Shown here piece by piece: positions 14,108 through 14,621 of a DNA stretch of 14,621 nt. Within the stretch, counting starts at the first letter, position 1. The number at the start of each line of letters is the position of its first letter. Under the pieces are notes generated by a model, which made no database searches, was not told the DNA's origin, and worked only from the letters and a program-made list of their open reading frames with translations. Source of the stretch: an uncultured Clostridium sp. (GTDB lineage: Bacteria > Bacillota > Clostridia > TANB77 > CAG-508); contig CAMNND010000016.1 of NCBI GenBank assembly GCA_946545035.1, forward strand, positions 1 through 14,621. Reading direction: 5' to 3'. The translations under genes were made by a program, and so were the position numbers.

Positions 14108-14621
14108 AGTCTATTATCTGTAATCCAGCAAACTTAGCCATTAATCTCTTATTTCCTGATTTATCAAAACTAATATCGACCTTGAAATCATCCCCCTCTG
14201 GCTCTAACTTGTTAATCACACCTTCTCCAAATTTTTTATGGTATACTCTTTGTCCTTCTTGATATTGTGATACATCAATTTTGTTTTCATTATTTCCTAG
14301 TCCTTTTAGAAAACTTTCAGCCGTTCTAAACGCAAATCCTGTTGAAGTACTTGTTGTATTATTTTTAGCAGATGCTGTAGCAGTTGGAATTTTATATGTA
14401 TCAATGTTGTATGTTTTTATATTCTTGTTTCCATATTCCCATTTATATCCGGTGTCTTTAAATTCATCATTTCCGTTTTTACCAACAACATCTTCATATC
14501 CATCAAGAACATCTTCCGGAATTTCTTTAATAAATCGTGATACTGCATTATAACTTGTAGATCCGAATATTGTTCTCCTTCTCGCACATGTAAGTTTCAA
14601 GTATTCTTTAGCCCTAGTTAT
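14106..14621 (-). CDS. pcrA: PcrA/UvrD superfamily 1A DNA helicase, C-terminal 172 residues (5' end outside window)
   Basis: Only the 3' end is present: the frame is open from the window edge to TAA at 14108-14106. The first visible residues, ITRAKEYLKLTCARRRTIFG, are helicase motif VI and its flank, followed by SRFIKEIPEDVL, typical of PcrA/UvrD. A low-complexity Thr/Ser/Asn linker follows. The last part, GQRVYHKKFGEGVINKLEPE to KRLMAKFAGLQII, is the Tudor-like C-terminal domain found in PcrA. In studied PcrA and UvrD it binds RNA polymerase and couples repair or R-loop removal to transcription. PcrA unwinds DNA with 3'-5' polarity and is essential in several Firmicutes. An internal ATG at 14600 is not the real start. 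A large HKxxG core and the KRLMAKFA end support an intact domain. Confidence 0.92.
   Translation of the reverse strand: MTRAKEYLKLTCARRRTIFGSTSYNAVSRFIKEIPEDVLDGYEDVVGKNGNDEFKDTGYKWEYGNKNIKTYNIDTYKIPTATASAKNNTTSTSTGFAFRTAESFLKGLGNNENKIDVSQYQEGQRVYHKKFGEGVINKLEPEGDDFKVDISFDKSGNKRLMAKFAGLQIID

Overview
The window is AT-rich chromosomal DNA from a low-GC Gram-positive bacterium, most likely a member of the Clostridia. The evidence is the RpoB/RpoC sequences, which have the bacterial core without the large proteobacterial insertions. Strong AGGAGG-type ribosome binding sites, TTG starts behind GGTGAT Shine-Dalgarno sequences, a ComEA DNA receptor, a DacA-type carboxypeptidase, an LCP (LytR-CpsA-Psr) ligase and a DUF5711 protein point the same way. 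I cannot name the genus. Nearly everything is core-genome content; I see no IS element, prophage, CRISPR array, tRNA or rRNA.

Layout (all genes on the minus strand except dacA). At 1-6398 lie the RNA polymerase genes: the first 805 codons of rpoC (its 3' end is beyond base 1), a 216-bp spacer with two hairpins, then complete rpoB with a very acidic C-terminal tail. Upstream of rpoB (6399-6792) is a good sigma-A promoter and a roughly 290-nt leader. The leader holds a terminator-like hairpin and a second hairpin whose 5' arm has two possible 3' partners. No rplJ/rplL gene precedes rpoB. At 6793-9516 lie comEA, an ABC-F ATPase of the YkpA/YbiT type with its own promoter, and a small DUF2752 membrane protein, closed by a terminator in front of the rpoB promoter. 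At 9614-10930, on the plus strand, is a D-alanyl-D-alanine carboxypeptidase divergent from comEA. It shares a bidirectional terminator with a convergent LCP gene (10962-12002). At 12068-13953 lies a two-gene unit, DUF5711 then cvpA, ended by a long hairpin that also carries the predicted promoter of the LCP gene. At 14106-14621 is the 3' end of pcrA/uvrD, ended by an 18-bp perfect hairpin.

How the genes relate. rpoB and rpoC encode the catalytic core of RNA polymerase, and the PcrA C-terminal Tudor-like domain at the other end of the window belongs to the family module that contacts RNA polymerase. DacA and the LCP protein both act on the wall outside the membrane; CvpA, DUF5711 and DUF2752 are membrane proteins of poorly known function. 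Intergenic spaces are compact, and several terminators start on or within two bases of a stop codon. The points most worth a second look are the rpoB leader, the ABC-F protein with one canonical and one degraded ATP site, the LCP promoter embedded in the cvpA terminator, and the opposed overlapping comEA/dacA promoters. I did not find a convincing undescribed multi-gene system.
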